Shown here piece after piece: positions 1 through 13,706 of a DNA stretch of 64,000 nt. The notes beneath the pieces are model-generated. The model had not been told where the DNA came from and ran no database searches. It saw only the letters and a list, made by a program, of their open reading frames with translations. The position numbers and the translations under genes are program-made. Position 1 is the stretch's first letter, and every line of letters begins with the position of its first letter. This stretch comes from Hemicentrotus pulcherrimus (taxonomy: Eukaryota; Echinodermata; Echinoidea; Camarodonta; Strongylocentrotidae). Where the stretch lies: NCBI GenBank assembly GCA_003118195.1, contig BEXV01000158.1:138668-202667 (forward strand). The letters run 5' to 3'.

Positions 1-1968
1 AGACTTAACAACTTCATGGAGGAAATGTTTTATCAAAAATTTGCACCTACCATATAACAGAGCTTAATATTGTAATGATACAGCAAGCATACGCGTTGGT
101 AAAAGATAGCATCACTTGATAAAATACAATGTGAAGTAGAGGTTAATGAACTTACAAGAAATCATCGATGATATCGTCATGACCGAAAGTTGAGAAGACA
201 CGACGGAAGGTGAGAGATACGATACCAACCTGTCATAAAACATAAACGTAAAGACAATAGGTTAATATACAGCTTTCACAAGTCGTTTTGGGGATATTTG
301 GGGTCTTTCAGGAAACATTAATATTATGGGTTAATATGGAGTACGAAAAATGTCTTCCCCAGGACCATTGATCTAACGCTATAGGCAAGAATCAGAAATG
401 ACATTGTAAGATTCAATGAATCCGCACAGATAAAACTGCGGAGTATCAAAAGTATTTTTTTTAAACATTATTTTAGGGCCACTTTATTGCATGAACAGCT
501 TTCAAATATAAATTTTGAGATTCAAATATTAAATTTACTTTCCAATTCTACTAATGCGATCGGTCATGAGGTCAATTCCATGGGACGAAACTAATGTACC
601 CATTTTGAAATTCAAATTGGGTTTATTATTTCATGATTTATTACTATGATGATACGAATTCCAAGAATAGAAGTAACTAGTTGTCAGTAACAACTTTATG
701 TGGAATTATTTTTGTTTTCTATTTCTGTTTTGGGGATTCGTAAAACAGTTTACTTAGGTTAGGACCTTCCATAGAAAATATTTTGAAAGGTAAACAAAGG
801 TGAACAGAATAATGTCAGTAACCTGAAAGCGGTACAAGAAAAAACGACAATTGATCATAATAAATTTTTGAAATAGAGTTTCCTTTAAATGGAATCAGGA
901 GTAAAGCAGAGAGAAAGGGTCTGTCTTTCATTCTCTCTCACTCTTTCACTCTCTCATTTATTTATCTAATTTATCTTCAGGTCATCTTTTATATTTTGTC
1001 CTGTTGCAGCAAAACATAATTAAAAACCTAATAAATGAAACCAAATTTCGAAAACAAACATCACCGCAACACCAGGCTGACGACAAGCATTATAAAATGT
1101 GATTAGACTCGGCTGAAAATGGCAGAGATTTTTCCTAGCATGTGACTTGGGAAGACATTGAATGATTTAGTTAGCATTCTAGCCTCCATTCCTGAATTCA
1201 ATAATCGCAAGGTAGGTATCTTCTCGATCTGCTGGAGGGTTTGCTCGTCGCGAAGGAAAGCTTAGATGAGAAACGATTATGACGGTAAGCCGCAAAAGAA
1301 CCTCTAAAAATAACCCCGCGGCCTTGACAATGCTGTTGAAAATGCATAATTTGAGTCGACAGATGGTACAAGGTTTACACATTAAATGTTGAAGTGAAAT
1401 TCACCTTTACGTGCGTAGGGTTTCATATGAATTTCATGAGTGTCCCGGGCCGAAAGACACCTGCCTAAGCTATGCTCAGGAATGCATATTGATACACACA
1501 CATCATCATCTCGATCTAACAGTACTTAAATCTTAAACTTGGGAGTGATTTCAAAGGTTCTCCTTAGTTATAATTGAGTTGGCTCTACGTGCTTAGATGG
1601 TATCAATTAAAATAAATTACCCAGATATACATAGTGGTGTGTTTTGTCTTATAGAACATATAGTAGATAAAGAAGTTATACATTTATATAAAAGCTAACA
1701 CCATAAATCTGATCAGTTCAAATTTTTACTTCACCCGGATAAATAATTATAATATTTTTATGTTGGTTTATGTGATGCTAACCCCCCCGCCCACTAATTT
1801 GGATATCAATAATAGCACAGTTAGAGAGGAACATGGAAATAACTAAATGCTCTACCAAGAAAGAGAAAAAGAAATATTGACAGTAAAATAATTCCAGGTG
1901 AACATTGCTTGAAATACGAACGCCTATCAACTCTCAGTTTGGAGTAATCGAGATACAGACAGCAAATG
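1..1968. other. Non-coding AT-rich stretch
   Basis: I see no convincing exon here. A pyrimidine-rich CT stretch lies near 920-962 and a short C-run near 1781. The longest open frames are under 70 codons, lack coding character and have no matched splice sites. The stretch ends at the left TTAA of a MITE. Confidence 0.6.
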
Positions 1969-1972
1969 TTAA

Positions 1973-2379
1973 AGGTAAAGACCAGATATGGTCATGCAAT
2001 TGCATTGTAAAAGAAACGTTGTGGTATCGATCAGAAAAGGTTGATCATCTAGCATATATGTATTGGTGTGTACTGCAAGGTTCTGGAATCATCAAAATGA
2101 TAAAAAAAAATTGTCCCAGTCTTCGTAAAGTTACAAGCACTGTACACAGAAAGATGTATATGGGACTATACGCACACGTGTGCGACACGTGCGTTTATCT
2201 CTCACAGACCAATAGATAAACTAATTTACCAAATATATCAATTAGTAGGCGGTTTCCCGGCGAAAATTGTTATCATCATGCATTAGTCAAAACATATTCT
2301 TTTACATGTCGGGTAATAAAAGCTTCCATTTCATTTTTTTTTTTTGAAATTGGGGCGTTTCCAATACTGGTCTTTACCT
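1973..2379 (+). mobile_element. TTAA-flanked MITE, copy 1
   Basis: TTAA occurs at 1969-1972 and 2380-2383. Inside them the ends are inverted repeats: TTAAAGGTAAAGACCAG at 1969-1985 is the exact reverse complement of 2367-2383, and the match extends imperfectly through a CCAGTATTGG-like segment. The 407-bp interior has no transposase frame. A second copy lies inverted at 42584-42968 with the same TTAA flanks and a well-conserved interior: compare 2031-2175 here with the reverse complement of about 42760-42910. TTAA duplication is typical of the piggyBac and Kolobok superfamilies, so this is probably a non-autonomous member of one of them; which one cannot be told from the sequence. A 104-codon frame overlapping the element (1905-2219) is not a gene. 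Confidence 0.85.
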
Positions 2380-2383
2380 TTAA

Positions 2384-3735
2384 GAAATTATTTGGGTATA
2401 AAGACCGGACTATGGTAAACCAAAGATACTACTTGATATAGATACATCATAACTTATACGTCATTCAAGCAGACAATTACTTAGTCTAACAAAGTTACCG
2501 CATCAAAGCTACTCGGCCTTCATCTCATTGCCTAAATCCATTGGTTTTAGTGGTTATTACACCACCAAGTACTCCAAGCATACCTTATCTTCTGAATTAG
2601 TATCTACCACTTACCATTAAAGTGTCATTTAACCACTTACAATACACTTGATCATAACACATGATGGACGATGTGGCTTTTCTCTTTCCTAGCTATATGC
2701 CTCTAATCATTGAATTGCTCCGATACTAGAGGATACGTGTCTTTAAAAAACGGCACATTTCCCCTGTTTACCTGGTACAGAAAGAGATGGATGCATTATG
2801 TAGCGTGAGTGGATGATACACCATCCGTTGGGGTTTCAATGCTTTAGATTCATCACGAGAGAGGAATCTGCGTGATGGCTGAATAGGTGTTTCTATTAAA
2901 AACAGACCTAGTTATGACACCAGTCGTCTGTTTGCCGTGCCTTGAACATGTTTACGTGATCAGGTGAATCATTTTCATCAGGAAAACGACTCTCGTGTCG
3001 AAACCATGCAGTCGTGACCTGTATAATAGACTACTATATGCTACATCTGTGTTAAGTCTTTTTTATTTTTTCTTCAAAATAATGGATTCTGTTATCATAC
3101 TACACGGTATTGTCATTCAGTTAAGTACATATTTTAAAGTCACATGACACAAACAAATTAATTCGAGCTTCAAATACAAATCTTACACTTAAAAAGATTT
3201 TTATTTGCAGATCAAATAATACGTTTTTCCGCATAGAAGATGGTTTGCTATTTTTGTAAAATTTGTATCTGTTGCAAGTCAAAAACAATATTTTTCCATT
3301 TTATCGTATACATATCGTTTACGTTGTTAAATGATGCAAAAACGCGATTTGAGGTGTCTTTGTACGAAAGATGGTGGAAATGTAATTTTACCAATAATAA
3401 CTCGATTCATAGTGGAGTTTAATAGTGCACTCTGTATTGCAATGGGGATAGTCGTTATTGCAAAAGGAACATCTAAGTGTTTACAACGTATCGAATGTGT
3501 GTATCTTTCAACACAACAAGTGATTCAGTCAAACTCTCAAGAATGCTTACCCTTCGGGAAGAAATTGTTTTGAAATCAAGTGTTATTATGTGCTTGCATA
3601 ATAATCGATGCTCGTAACGATGAGTCTTATCCGCCTTCTTCTTTTGTTTTGTTTCTTCTCTTCTTCTTCTTCAAGATAATCTGCCTCCTTCATTACTGAA
3701 GATTCTTGCAGATGCCGTATACTCGGCCTGGTTGG
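2384..3735. other. Non-coding stretch
   Basis: Nothing recognisable. Two overlapping open frames of 60 and 80 codons (3240-3573) have no similarity I recognise and no clear acceptor/donor pair. CT-rich sequence lies near 3637-3675. Confidence 0.55.
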
Positions 3736-3739
3736 GGTA

Positions 3740-3900
3740 TGCAGGTGGACCATTACACCGGGGTTTCCCCCTACTCTTACACAAATAGTGCAATGGGTTC
3801 TTAACGTGCAAGGGTTGTGACTCTCCTGTACACGGGGCCTCCATTTAACGTCCTATCAGAGGGACGGAGTGTTTTCCACTTGACATAACCTGCATCTATG
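3740..3900. repeat. Dispersed metazoan-type repeat
   Basis: The segment has blocks I remember as recurring across marine invertebrate assemblies: a 'ttcttaacgtgca' block near 3799, 'gactctcctgtacacggggcctcc' split across 3821-3842, and 'ttaacgtcctatcagagggacg' starting near 3845. It is more GC-rich than its flanks. The minus strand stays open through it (70 codons), which is how such repeats often enter protein databases, but there is no sign of a real gene. Family assignment is from memory and the boundaries are approximate. Confidence 0.55.
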
Positions 3901-4435
3901 AACAAGGGATGGGGCACGTAAACACACAACGCATGCTTCAGCCATCTGCCTAGGTGGGTGTTTTCATTCAACCTTCCTTCCCTCCTTCCAAATTCTTCTT
4001 TTAAACTAATCACTTCCCCTTATAAGAAAAAAAAAAGACACAATAACCATCACTTAATATCAAAACATCTTTCGACTATTGCATGAGGAAAACAATATTT
4101 TCCTTTCTTCAGTTGCTTTCTCGCACACAAGATTGTATTCGTTTGGTGGAATAAATACAATGTGCCAAGTTTTTTTCCATTGCTTATTGAGTGTCACTTT
4201 CTTTGTGTATTCTTTATACCAGAGGAATGATCATTGCTTATCCGTATCCAAGTATCTTTTCTCCTCCAAATATTATTTCTTTTTGTCATTTAGGCAGATT
4301 AATAAACTTTCGTCTGTATCCACGTTGATTTCATACCCTCTCCTACCACTTACCCGTCTCTCTTCCTCTCTTTCTCCTCTTTGTTTCATCTCAATTGAGA
4401 AAAAAGAATTTATCACTCTCTCCTTGTCTCCTTTT

Positions 4436-4532
4436 CTATCTCCTCTCTCTCCTCTTTATCTCTCTCTCTCTCTCTCTTCTTCTCCCGAATCTTTCAGTGG
4501 TCTCTCTCTCTCTCTCTCTCTTTCTCTTGTCA
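4436..4532. repeat. (CT)n microsatellite, interrupted
   Basis: Two runs of CT dinucleotides are separated by about 25 bases of unrelated sequence. The 162-codon frame spanning it on the plus strand (4079-4567) is Ser/Leu-rich because of the CT repeat and should not be called a gene. Confidence 0.95.
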
Positions 4533-5929
4533 TAGTGTTAGTAAAGGCGGTGATAACCAATATATAAGACACGAATAAGGTATGAATACACCTTAACTTG
4601 AGCTGACTGTTTCACACGATACTAGATGACGCAAGTAGGGGTGTATAGGTCACAGCTGGGTGTGTCCTCTGGTATCACATGCCGTGTCTCTCTAGGAGAC
4701 CAGGTCAATGAAAGGCACCTTACGACAGCATCGCCATCTTATCAACATAAAAAGCATCATCAGTTGTGGGTAAGGGGTCCATCCTACACAATACAGTTGT
4801 CAATGTTTTCATCTGTTTTTACGTATTAACAAGCAACCACCGATGTCCTAAATTGACAAAACGACTGTTCTAAATTAAAAATCAACAACAATTGTATTAT
4901 CATATAACAATTTTTAAATGTCTATCAAGATTTAAGCTCCCTTTAAAAGACTACCCTCACTTTGTTACAAGTTTATATGTTAAAATTTGTCATGCATGAT
5001 GATGATAATGGTCTTATCAATTTTAGAGCTTCGCAATCATTAATCTTCTGCTTTACAGGGTCCCATGGCAACTCCTCGATAATATACACATACTCTGGGC
5101 CTAATAACAAAAACAGATTACTACCGTTTTTTAAATTAATTTTCATGATTAATCAGAAAGTCATTGTCCATGTATAGTTGATGGGAAATATCAGAATGCA
5201 ATGTGACCCTGTGTTCCGTTAGTGATAAGTCACTGACTAATTAATTAAGTAAAGCATTCCTGTTTCTCCAATGAATGAAAGTGAAAAGTGGCAACACAAT
5301 AGATAGATGTATTGCCATCATAGGTACAATACACAATTTATTCTTGTTCAGTTGTGCATATAAATATCCCAAAAGACCCAAGAATGTTATTGACAAATCC
5401 TTTTTACGAAATACAGTGTCATTCCAATAATAGACGATATAATTTGATTAATGAAATTCATTTGCTGCAATTTGGCAGAGTGTATTTGCATTTCGAAATC
5501 ATGCAAATACGATTGGCTTGGAAACGTAGGCATTTGGAAACAAATGGATGCGTTGAACAGGCCGAGTGATTACAAGCACACATCGTATGTCTATATGAAG
5601 ACAGTTAACGATATGTTTCATTCCGATAAGTAACTAAATTCTGTGAACATTAAACTGAATATATGTACATTTTGGGTTGATGGACAAATATTTGAAATTC
5701 ATGCCGACATCTTCGCGGGTGTAATGATACTAGAAGAAAAAACCCATTACGGTTGTTTGCGACGCATGTAAATACGCACTCTGCGCTTAACCAATAGAAG
5801 GAGATGGAGGAATATTGTTACTGGCCTGTTCTTGAGCTGTATCCAAGCTTCCTTGTCCCGACAGTTAAGATGATAGAACAATGAAAAGAAGACTCTCCAA
5901 AACGGCCTCAGCAAATAAATATATTGATG
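4533..5929. other. Non-coding stretch
   Basis: Several open frames of 60-71 codons occur on the plus strand (4626, 4962, 5354, 5451). They are of the size expected by chance, mutually overlapping, and lack coding or splice signals. Confidence 0.55.
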
Positions 5930-5970
5930 TGTGCGTTCGTGTGCGTGCGTGTGTGTGTGTGTGTTCTGTG
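5930..5970. repeat. (GT)n microsatellite
   Basis: A run of GT dinucleotides with scattered GC and GTTC interruptions. Confidence 0.9.
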
Positions 5971-8500
5971 TAAACGTGTATCAATCATATATGATTAATT
6001 ACGTCTGGGGCTGACCTATGGCGTCATCGTTCGAAAGACGTGACTCAGTTTCGAACCGAGGTCCGCCTGAGACAGTTTGTAGGCGAAGACAGAGAGCTGA
6101 CCAAGTGAACGTACCGATATACCTACTCTCATCTCCCTAACATCAAATGTAACGACATGTGGAACCCTTTAATGGTAGTCAAAACATCTCATCCCGAGGA
6201 CGTTCACATACAGAAAACATCGTGCCATGATTAGATTCTCTACAACCTGTCACAACACTGAACAAAACAGAAATGGTTTGTATATCCATTTCTTTATGTC
6301 TTTTAACGTTGTTATCAAGTGTTTAGATGATCTCAGTAATTATGATATCAACTAACAACTGGGAAAAATTCACACGTCATCTTATCTCAAGTCATGATAT
6401 AAAACTTGTGCATTAAGTTTCTTCTAAATTTTTGCGAAATATGTCACGAATATTATGGATGTGAAAATAAATGTCCTTATATCTGAAGATACTGATACGA
6501 AGGCCAGTAGGTGATTTATTAACAAAAGACATATGTTTTTTTTTATATTTATTGTTTAAACTCAGAGTAATGAACAAAGATTCCAGTGTTTTCATTTAAG
6601 TACGGATGGAAATAGGGATTGAAGACGATCAACATCTTTCCATTAAAACTGATTCGAAGATTAAGGCAAATCCATTTAATAAATTCATCTAATTCCTAGT
6701 GTGCTTGTTTTACTGGTTGCCATGACAATTGAATTATGGAGCAACGCATTTTCATGATTGCCGGAGACATCTGAAGCTATATAACACGATATTTTAAAGT
6801 CATTTATTGTTGGTGGTTGTTGGTTCCTGAATAAGAAGTTATATAACTATCATAAATAGATGCCTTAGTACATAGTGTTATTAACATAAACAGATGCCAG
6901 CTGATAACAAATGGTTACCGTATTGAGTTTTTCTATCTTTTAATTACTTCATCAAGAATCGGATATCACGTTTTGCATGTTGCCATACTGTTATTCATCG
7001 GCCTATTTTTATACGCCCGCTTTCCCATTTGTACCCGATCCTCGCAAACAAGTTTCACTTCCACAAGGGCACACGCGCTACCAATGAGAACAACACTTCA
7101 CAGAAATCCCCTCTTTAAATAGCCGACAAAACAACAATAATAACAAGAGAGTCATGGTCATCCATGTCCCAGCGCACCGTCTGGATATGACAAAGTCAAT
7201 TTATATAATGATGATGCACCTTAACGACGTCCTAGATAGTGTGTGTACATGTACAGCAGTCTTGTAAGGCTGGCAACACCGGGCAATAATATCACCGGCT
7301 TCTGGTAGAACAGTGTCGAAAATGAGTTGACAACGCGCGGTGTGAAAAAAAAGAAACTTACTATTCCTCAACGTTACGCCTGTATGCCTTCTCCCTTATT
7401 GCCTTCCTGACTTCGTTTTTACGAAAAGGTCAAAATCTTCCAATATAGCTTGCTTGCGACGCAATAACATGTGCACGCCAAGGACCTGCATCATATCTAA
7501 TATTTTCCTTGTCAGAGACAAGGAAGAGAAGAAGTACATGAACTGTCCATGAAAAGTCATAGACCCGCTGTTTGTGTCTCGCAGAGCGATGGATATTAAT
7601 AATGTTGCTTGCATGTGGTATGATGTATGCATATCTTTACTTCTCATTCACAAGCTGTTTGTTTATTTCGATTCAAATTTACTTAAAGTAATGCTAAGCA
7701 CTATCTACTTTCATTAACAAATGTGTAATGTAGATTAATGCATACGAACTTGTTTTTCCAAGGGCTTGGATCACACAAAGGTTCAGTAACTTAATTCTCT
7801 GTTGTGGAAACCATAGCTGACACGTGAACGGTCTCCTGCCATCAGGCTAAGTGAAATTTTCCTTCCGGACTATTAACAAAGCCTGAAACGTAAACAACAT
7901 ATAGCTTTTAGATTTCAAGAAATTCCGAAGTAAAACAACAAAATACGACCATGACTTCTTCTTGATGTAATTTTGATACCCCTCCCCCACCTTATATGTA
8001 TTTTCCCACTGGGTTCAAGGCAGCAGTGCATACATGCTCTTTATTTCTTTTAGGCATCTTTTTAGTATTTGATTCTTATTGAAGACTATTGAACTCAAAG
8101 ATTTATCGCCAGTTTTACTCGATAAATGCATCGTGTTTATACATTACATTTAAAGATAACCAACCTGCATTTAAGCTGCAGGAGATATTCCCACTATCAC
8201 TATCATAAGCTTAAAAGTTTTGGAAGATACCTATGTTCTAGAAGTTTGTGGTAAGTCAAGATGAAGAGATCTTTCTTGCAAGCAAACTGGTCTTTCATTC
8301 ACCCCTATCTTGATGTGGAACCCCTTAGTCCTCGAATACGCCTAAGAGCTGTATTTACACAGAGCGGCCTCTTCGCTGCTCTGTTAATGTAATGGCAAAC
8401 AGCCTCCCCGTTTGCTGAGGAGAGCATGTTTTGCAGCCATGTTAGGAAAACCGGCACTTGCCGAAACTAATGTTGCTTTTTGGGTAGGACCGCCCGAGGG
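5971..8500. other. Non-coding stretch
   Basis: No exon or repeat could be delimited. A possible degenerate B-box (GTTTCGAACC, 6048-6057, minus orientation) may mark an old SINE head but no body is recognisable. Confidence 0.5.
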
Positions 8501-8508
8501 GGGCTCTA

Positions 8509-8546
8509 GTCAACAGTCCTAGGTCTTATGTGCCGCGACTGTTGAC
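8509..8546. repeat. Short perfect inverted repeat
   Basis: GTCAACAGTC at 8509-8518 is the exact reverse complement of 8537-8546, giving a 10-bp stem and an 18-base loop. It could be a chance hairpin, a regulatory palindrome or a remnant of a foldback element. No target duplication is seen around it. Confidence 0.5.
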
Positions 8547-8586
8547 CGGTTTCTCTCCCAGTTATGGGGTCATAATGTAGGGGCAG

Positions 8587-8673
8587 TAGGGAGAGAGAGA
8601 AAGAGAAAGAAAAAAGGACGGGAGAGAGAGAGACGGAAAGAGAGAGAGAAACAAAAACGAGAAAGAGAGGAGA
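8587..8673. repeat. (GA)n purine-rich tract
   Basis: Interrupted GA dinucleotide repeat with AAAG variants. Confidence 0.9.
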
Positions 8674-9218
8674 TAATGCACTCCATAAATACTTTATCGC
8701 TCTATTTCATTCTCTTTTTCCTGTTTCTACTCACCTCAGAATCTCACCTTTTTTTGTTCCAAAACCCTATTTCCCGGCCTTAGCAGTGACCTTGAAAGAA
8801 ACTGGAATACGTGTGAAATTCGAAATGGAGTCCGGCCTTCATCCCATCAACGATGTTTGTGGGTACACTTGAAAGCGTGTCACGTGACATTTTAGGCATC
8901 ATTTCAGTCGGCAATTCTTTCTCACCTAACCTCCATCGCCCCGCCCCCCTGGCCGCATTTCTACAAGTGCTTTTAAACATTGCCCCAACCTGATGTGCAC
9001 ACCTCTTCATGTTCATCTAAAGACGTGTTACCTCACATAGCAAAGATCAGTTGAAATGCTGCATTACGTTCATGTTTCATCTGAGTCAAGGATGTACAAC
9101 ATTCGACAAAATGCACTTGAGATAAGATTATTAAAAAAGAATTGGTACAATATGTTTCGATTGTCGTACAAGAAAAACGACACATCAGTAGATGTGGAAA
9201 ATAAAAACTGAAGTTCAG

Positions 9219-9360
9219 GTGCCGTATTATAGTAGATACGTCACCGGACTGCGGATGACATGGTTCACGGTTCGAGTCCCGCCGCGGCACTAATGTCCTT
9301 TGGAAAGACATTAATCAATATTTGCCACTCACCGTATAATGTGGTTAGACTGGCAGGTTT
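9219..9360 (+). mobile_element. tRNA-derived SINE
   Basis: The head spans 9219-9290. Its ends pair as an acceptor stem (GTGCCGT against GCGGCAC), and it carries a good RNA polymerase III B-box, GGTTCGAGTCC, at 9269-9279. The A-box region is degraded. The anticodon-arm sequence around 'ccggactgcggat' resembles an Arg-type tRNA head. The body after the head has 'cctttggaaagacattaatcaatatttgccactcac', split around 9296-9331, matching the pattern in the other SINEs of this window. The copy fades out by about 9360 without a clear tail. It is not a functional tRNA gene because the D and anticodon arms do not pair fully. Confidence 0.75.
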
Positions 9361-12300
9361 GCACTTGAAAAATCACCTTACCCATATAACCCCACAGGGA
9401 GCGGAGAGTGTGCAATATCATGTGCGGATTAGCTGTTGAATCCAATGAACGGAGTAATTACAAATTATAATGCAAAGAAGCTAAAAACGTAGCGTCAAGC
9501 ACTTTAAAACGTTTTTTTAATATATATAAATACTTCTTCTCTCCCCCTTCCCTATCCATCAGTATCCTCGGCTCTATTCACTTATCACCCCTTTCCCCCC
9601 TTCTTCCCTGGATTCATCTCCCAACAAAGCCTGTTTCAGAAACCCAAACAGCATTGATGGATGAATCCTTTACTCAAGAAACCCAAACCAAATCTGTCTC
9701 AGGATCCACGAGTGATTGCTGCAATAAAGAGAGTTTTACTTTCTAACATCTGTCCATCAGTCTCCCAAATCAATTCGATATGTAACCTGTCATTGGCAGG
9801 CCTACAGAAGTCATCTCATTCTTCCAGCCTCTCGCTCAGATAAAAACTCAATTTTCTCCTTTTTAAAACACACATGCCTGCCTGCTCTAGCCTGATGGAG
9901 ATTTTGGGACCCAAGAGGTGAAGTAACACTTCTCCTCCATTCTTTATTCCTGATGAAACTCTAATGAATTAATTCAACAGTGTCTTTTGCTTCATACGAG
10001 ACGAGAGTTAGATATATAAAATAAACAAATAGATAAATAAATGAATTAATATGTTCTTAATACCGGATAGATAAATAGAATCATCTGACAACTATTATGC
10101 CTGAAACGTATTAGGTTACGAGTCTTCTAATCCATGTATCATATATAATTCCATACCACAAAGGCTCACATGACAGTACCAAATAGTAGTTTATTACGGT
10201 TATTCTAATGTGATCCGTACTTTCGGCAGCACTAAACAAATCCTCATAACCATCGTTCTATTTAATATACTGTAGAATCTTCAACTCATATTCCATTCAT
10301 ATATTTTCAGGTTTGATGAGATATAAATCTCCTCGTCTTACCAGATAAGAATAAGTTAAAGATAAACATCAAGGATGTGCGGAAGACGGGCCTTATCCGC
10401 ATAGTCAATGAGTTGGTAGGTGCAATTACATATTCACAAACACACAGTAAGATGCTATCAAAGTTTAGCCTCAAGACACAACTGATAGCCATAAATGCTT
10501 GCTGGTCCTTGAGATTAGAGATACCAGGGACTCCCTGTAGATTCAGTTAATCGGTTCGGGGAGTTCTTCTAAATTGCCTGATCAGTCAAAAGCGGCATTA
10601 ATGGCTCAAGAAACAACACTTGTTTTGCACAGTGAATACATCTGGAGTAGATGTGAACGTACCAGGGTACACAATTACAAAAGCTCTCAACAATATCAGC
10701 TCGATGGTAATCTTAATAGCATATTCTATTTCATGCAAAAATCCAGATTCAAAAAGTAAAACGCATGGATATTGAAATTCGCCTTAGGATGATATTGCCA
10801 GGGAAGAAAGCAATTTTACTAACTTTTGGCAGTTTGATGCTCAATTTGATAACCTTTAACCAACTATGAAACCACTGAAAACAATAACTTGATCACAAGT
10901 TTGTTCAAGTCACAACTATACTCATAGTCCGGGTTTCGTTTTACACCATTGTTTTTAAAGTCGATTATAAATCCAGTATATGATGGGTGCTTGGCTTGCC
11001 TGGCTTTTAAGCGACTTGGGATTGCAAATGTCTTTTTTTGGAACAAAAAACAGTGAAAATAACAAAACTTGTTGAAATAGGCACTCCGCGTCTAGATGTG
11101 CGTTCCTTAAAAGTATGATCTATAAGCTAGTCAAAAGAAAGAAACATTTCTTTTGTTTACATTTCATTCAGTGTAAAACTAACAGTTCTTGGAAGTGTCA
11201 TTTAGACTACAAATGCCTGAAAGGTTATTGGTGTCTGCAGCCAAAAAATGATTCGGAACAAATTTATTTATAAATGTATCCGATTATTCTGTTACATAGA
11301 ACCTTTTTGTTATCACCAGTCGCTGTCCTCTGGGTAAAAAGTGCATTTAGCCGACTTTAGTTTCAGAAAGAGAGAGTTTAACTAAACATACAAGAGAGAT
11401 AGACGTCATGCCACTCTCACCCTTAGTCCTACATTCCTTATCCTACGGATGAACCTGAATCATAAAGTGATCCCTTCAAATAAAGACCGAGAACGCATGA
11501 TAGTTTACACCCGGATGAAATGAATACGTGGGACTAGGAAAATATGCCCGGCATTAGGTTGTTAAGTGCTGTCAATAATCCGACGATCGCTAGTTCAATT
11601 TTCGACCGACAATCCTTGGAATACCTTTCCAAGATTTATAATCCTGTGAGGACATGTGATTATTTATACTTCAATTTATTCAACTGCCCACTTCTGCTAT
11701 AGGCATTAGCCGAAAAGAGAATCAAGAGGTTAACATACTGGTCAGGCGTCAAGCTAGGCGAGCTGTCTCTATCTTTATCCGGTTTTGGAACGGAATTCGA
11801 CACTCCTCGTTACCGTAAAGTTTGAATAATAAATAACCGACAAGCTAACGGGGAACGGTATGCTCATATTCGTAATGGACTCTGAAGCTCCTTAAACATT
11901 ATAGAGATATTCATAAATCTCTTAAAATAACAGGCTCCGAGTTGTCATAACCTCTAAAAATGTGAGATTGTTAACACGGTATGGAGTTGATAATGCCATA
12001 GTGATCTTTTACAAAGACTGAATCAATCGAGCAATTTCGTCGAATGAAAAACATTAAGGTCAGTGTGAAATTTGTCATCAATTTAAAAAAGGAGCTCTGC
12101 GTGTAAAGAGACTAAAAAGAAGGTCAGCTTCAAACGAACCGAAATACCAGTGCAGTGTATCCCTCTACCATTATGACGAAATATAACCATTCGGCAAGAA
12201 TGGCTAAAACAATAGAGGTTGATGTGTATGATAACCTTATATGGTTGAAGATACTGGTAGTCGTTATTGTATGGCATTCTTTGAAGACTTTAACATGTGA

Positions 12301-13500
12301 CAAAAAGCTCTCCCGTCGTCTCATTTTTATGACTCTTCCGTGCCATGTCACTAGTGCTTATGGCGACACAGTATGACATCCAAACGACAAATGTTGCTTC
12401 GGCTAGCTTCCTCGTCTTTCCCCTTCTTAGTCTGTGTTCATATTATCCTTTTCTCCCAAGCCAGCCAATATTTGTTTGAACAAAGGCACCTTATAGAATG
12501 TTGATATCCAACTGAGAAGAAATTGTGTGTTTCTATTATGAAGACTATATTGTGTTTTTTGTCTGTTTGTTGTATTCATTTCCAAAACATTTTTAGCAAC
12601 AATAATAAATCCTGCTTTTTGTCACAAGGTCCTTTCTCGGCAAATCTGTTTATGACAAGCGTTTTTAGCAAAACAATACAGATCTTTTCAAAGCCAAAGG
12701 TTTCGTTGCCAAACAAACCATGTGGCCGTAGACATTTCTAGTCACTTATTCGAATTCAGTAGCTTCAGGAAAAGCATAGGCATTGGAATGGAGCGAAAGA
12801 AAGATAGGGCAGAAAGGAGTAGAGGGGGCGTCGACGAGAGGTAACAGAATGCGAAACTATATTGAATACTTATTCAACTCTAGGCATTACAAACTATACC
12901 CTGAATATATGCTAACTATAACGAACATTCAATATTATATAGATCATTCATATCCTCCGATGAGTGATAACAAACACTTCCCTGACATCTCATATTTATG
13001 TATGATCCTCTTGTCTCTTTCTCATGCGCAACCAGGCATTAAAAGATAAAGTGAAGTTTTGAAGAGTATTTGACATCATTCGGTTGTTATTTTGAGGGTT
13101 ATCACGTTGCTAATGAGGCAATGCAAAACAGTCTCCCACCGACACCGAATTCTGATAAGATACAAATTGAATTGCCCCATAATATTCACTAGTGGATATA
13201 GCCAAAGCGTCATCAGGGTCCCGTCACACTAAGCTTAGCAATTGCTCGTACGATTTATATTTGGGATAGATTGCACATAGTGATGAATGTAAACAATCGC
13301 AAACAAGGAATTGTAAGATTAGTCGATAAGTTTCATATTACTGAGTGTTTCAAGCGTACTATAGGAGTATTATATCTTTTGCATTGTTTTTACTTTCCAG
13401 CTAATGGTTCCATTGAAAACTTACAGATTTTAGAATCTTCTTTTTATAATAATCATACAGTGGAGTGTCCATATTTTGCGCACATGTCCGTCACGCCCGT
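9361..13500. other. Non-coding stretch
   Basis: About 4 kb with no supported gene. Open frames of 60-88 codons on both strands (for example 12130-12376, open on both strands) are of chance size. AT-rich simple sequence lies near 10010-10075. No transposon ends were detected. Confidence 0.5.
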
Positions 13501-13539
13501 CACTCCGTGACGCTCTTAGCGCCCTAACTTTATTACCCT

Positions 13540-13706
13540 GGTGAAAGACGGCGGCCAAACCCGTCACCGCTGGCATGTCGGGTACCCATTTACACCCGGA
13601 TGGTTACTGTTGATTAATATTTAGCTGCAAGACATTAGTGCTGGGCTGGGATTCGACCCTCAACCATTGTATTGGATGTCAAACCAATGAACCACTGTAC
13701 CACCAT
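13540..13706 (-). mobile_element. tRNA-derived SINE, minus strand
   Basis: Read on the minus strand, the tRNA-like head lies at 13706-13641, with an A-box-like TGGTACAGTGG and a B-box GGGTCGAATCCC (plus coordinates 13648-13659). The body follows leftward and contains 'ccgggtgtaaatgggtacccg', the same core as the SINEs at 52325 and 55640. GC-richer sequence continuing to about 13480 may be the 3' part. An adenine-rich stretch on the plus strand just outside the head, 13708-13730, is not the tail. Confidence 0.75.

Noticed and set aside
6020..6085. Possible tRNA-like head with GTTTCGAACC
   Set aside because: No A-box at the right distance and no recognisable SINE body.
8780..9016. 78-codon minus frame with a GGTTAG|GTGAGA donor-like site
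   Set aside because: The donor-like site is mid-frame, no acceptor or start was found and the peptide is unrecognised.
9219..9290. Functional tRNA gene
   Set aside because: The acceptor stem and B-box are good, but the D and anticodon arms do not pair and a SINE body follows.
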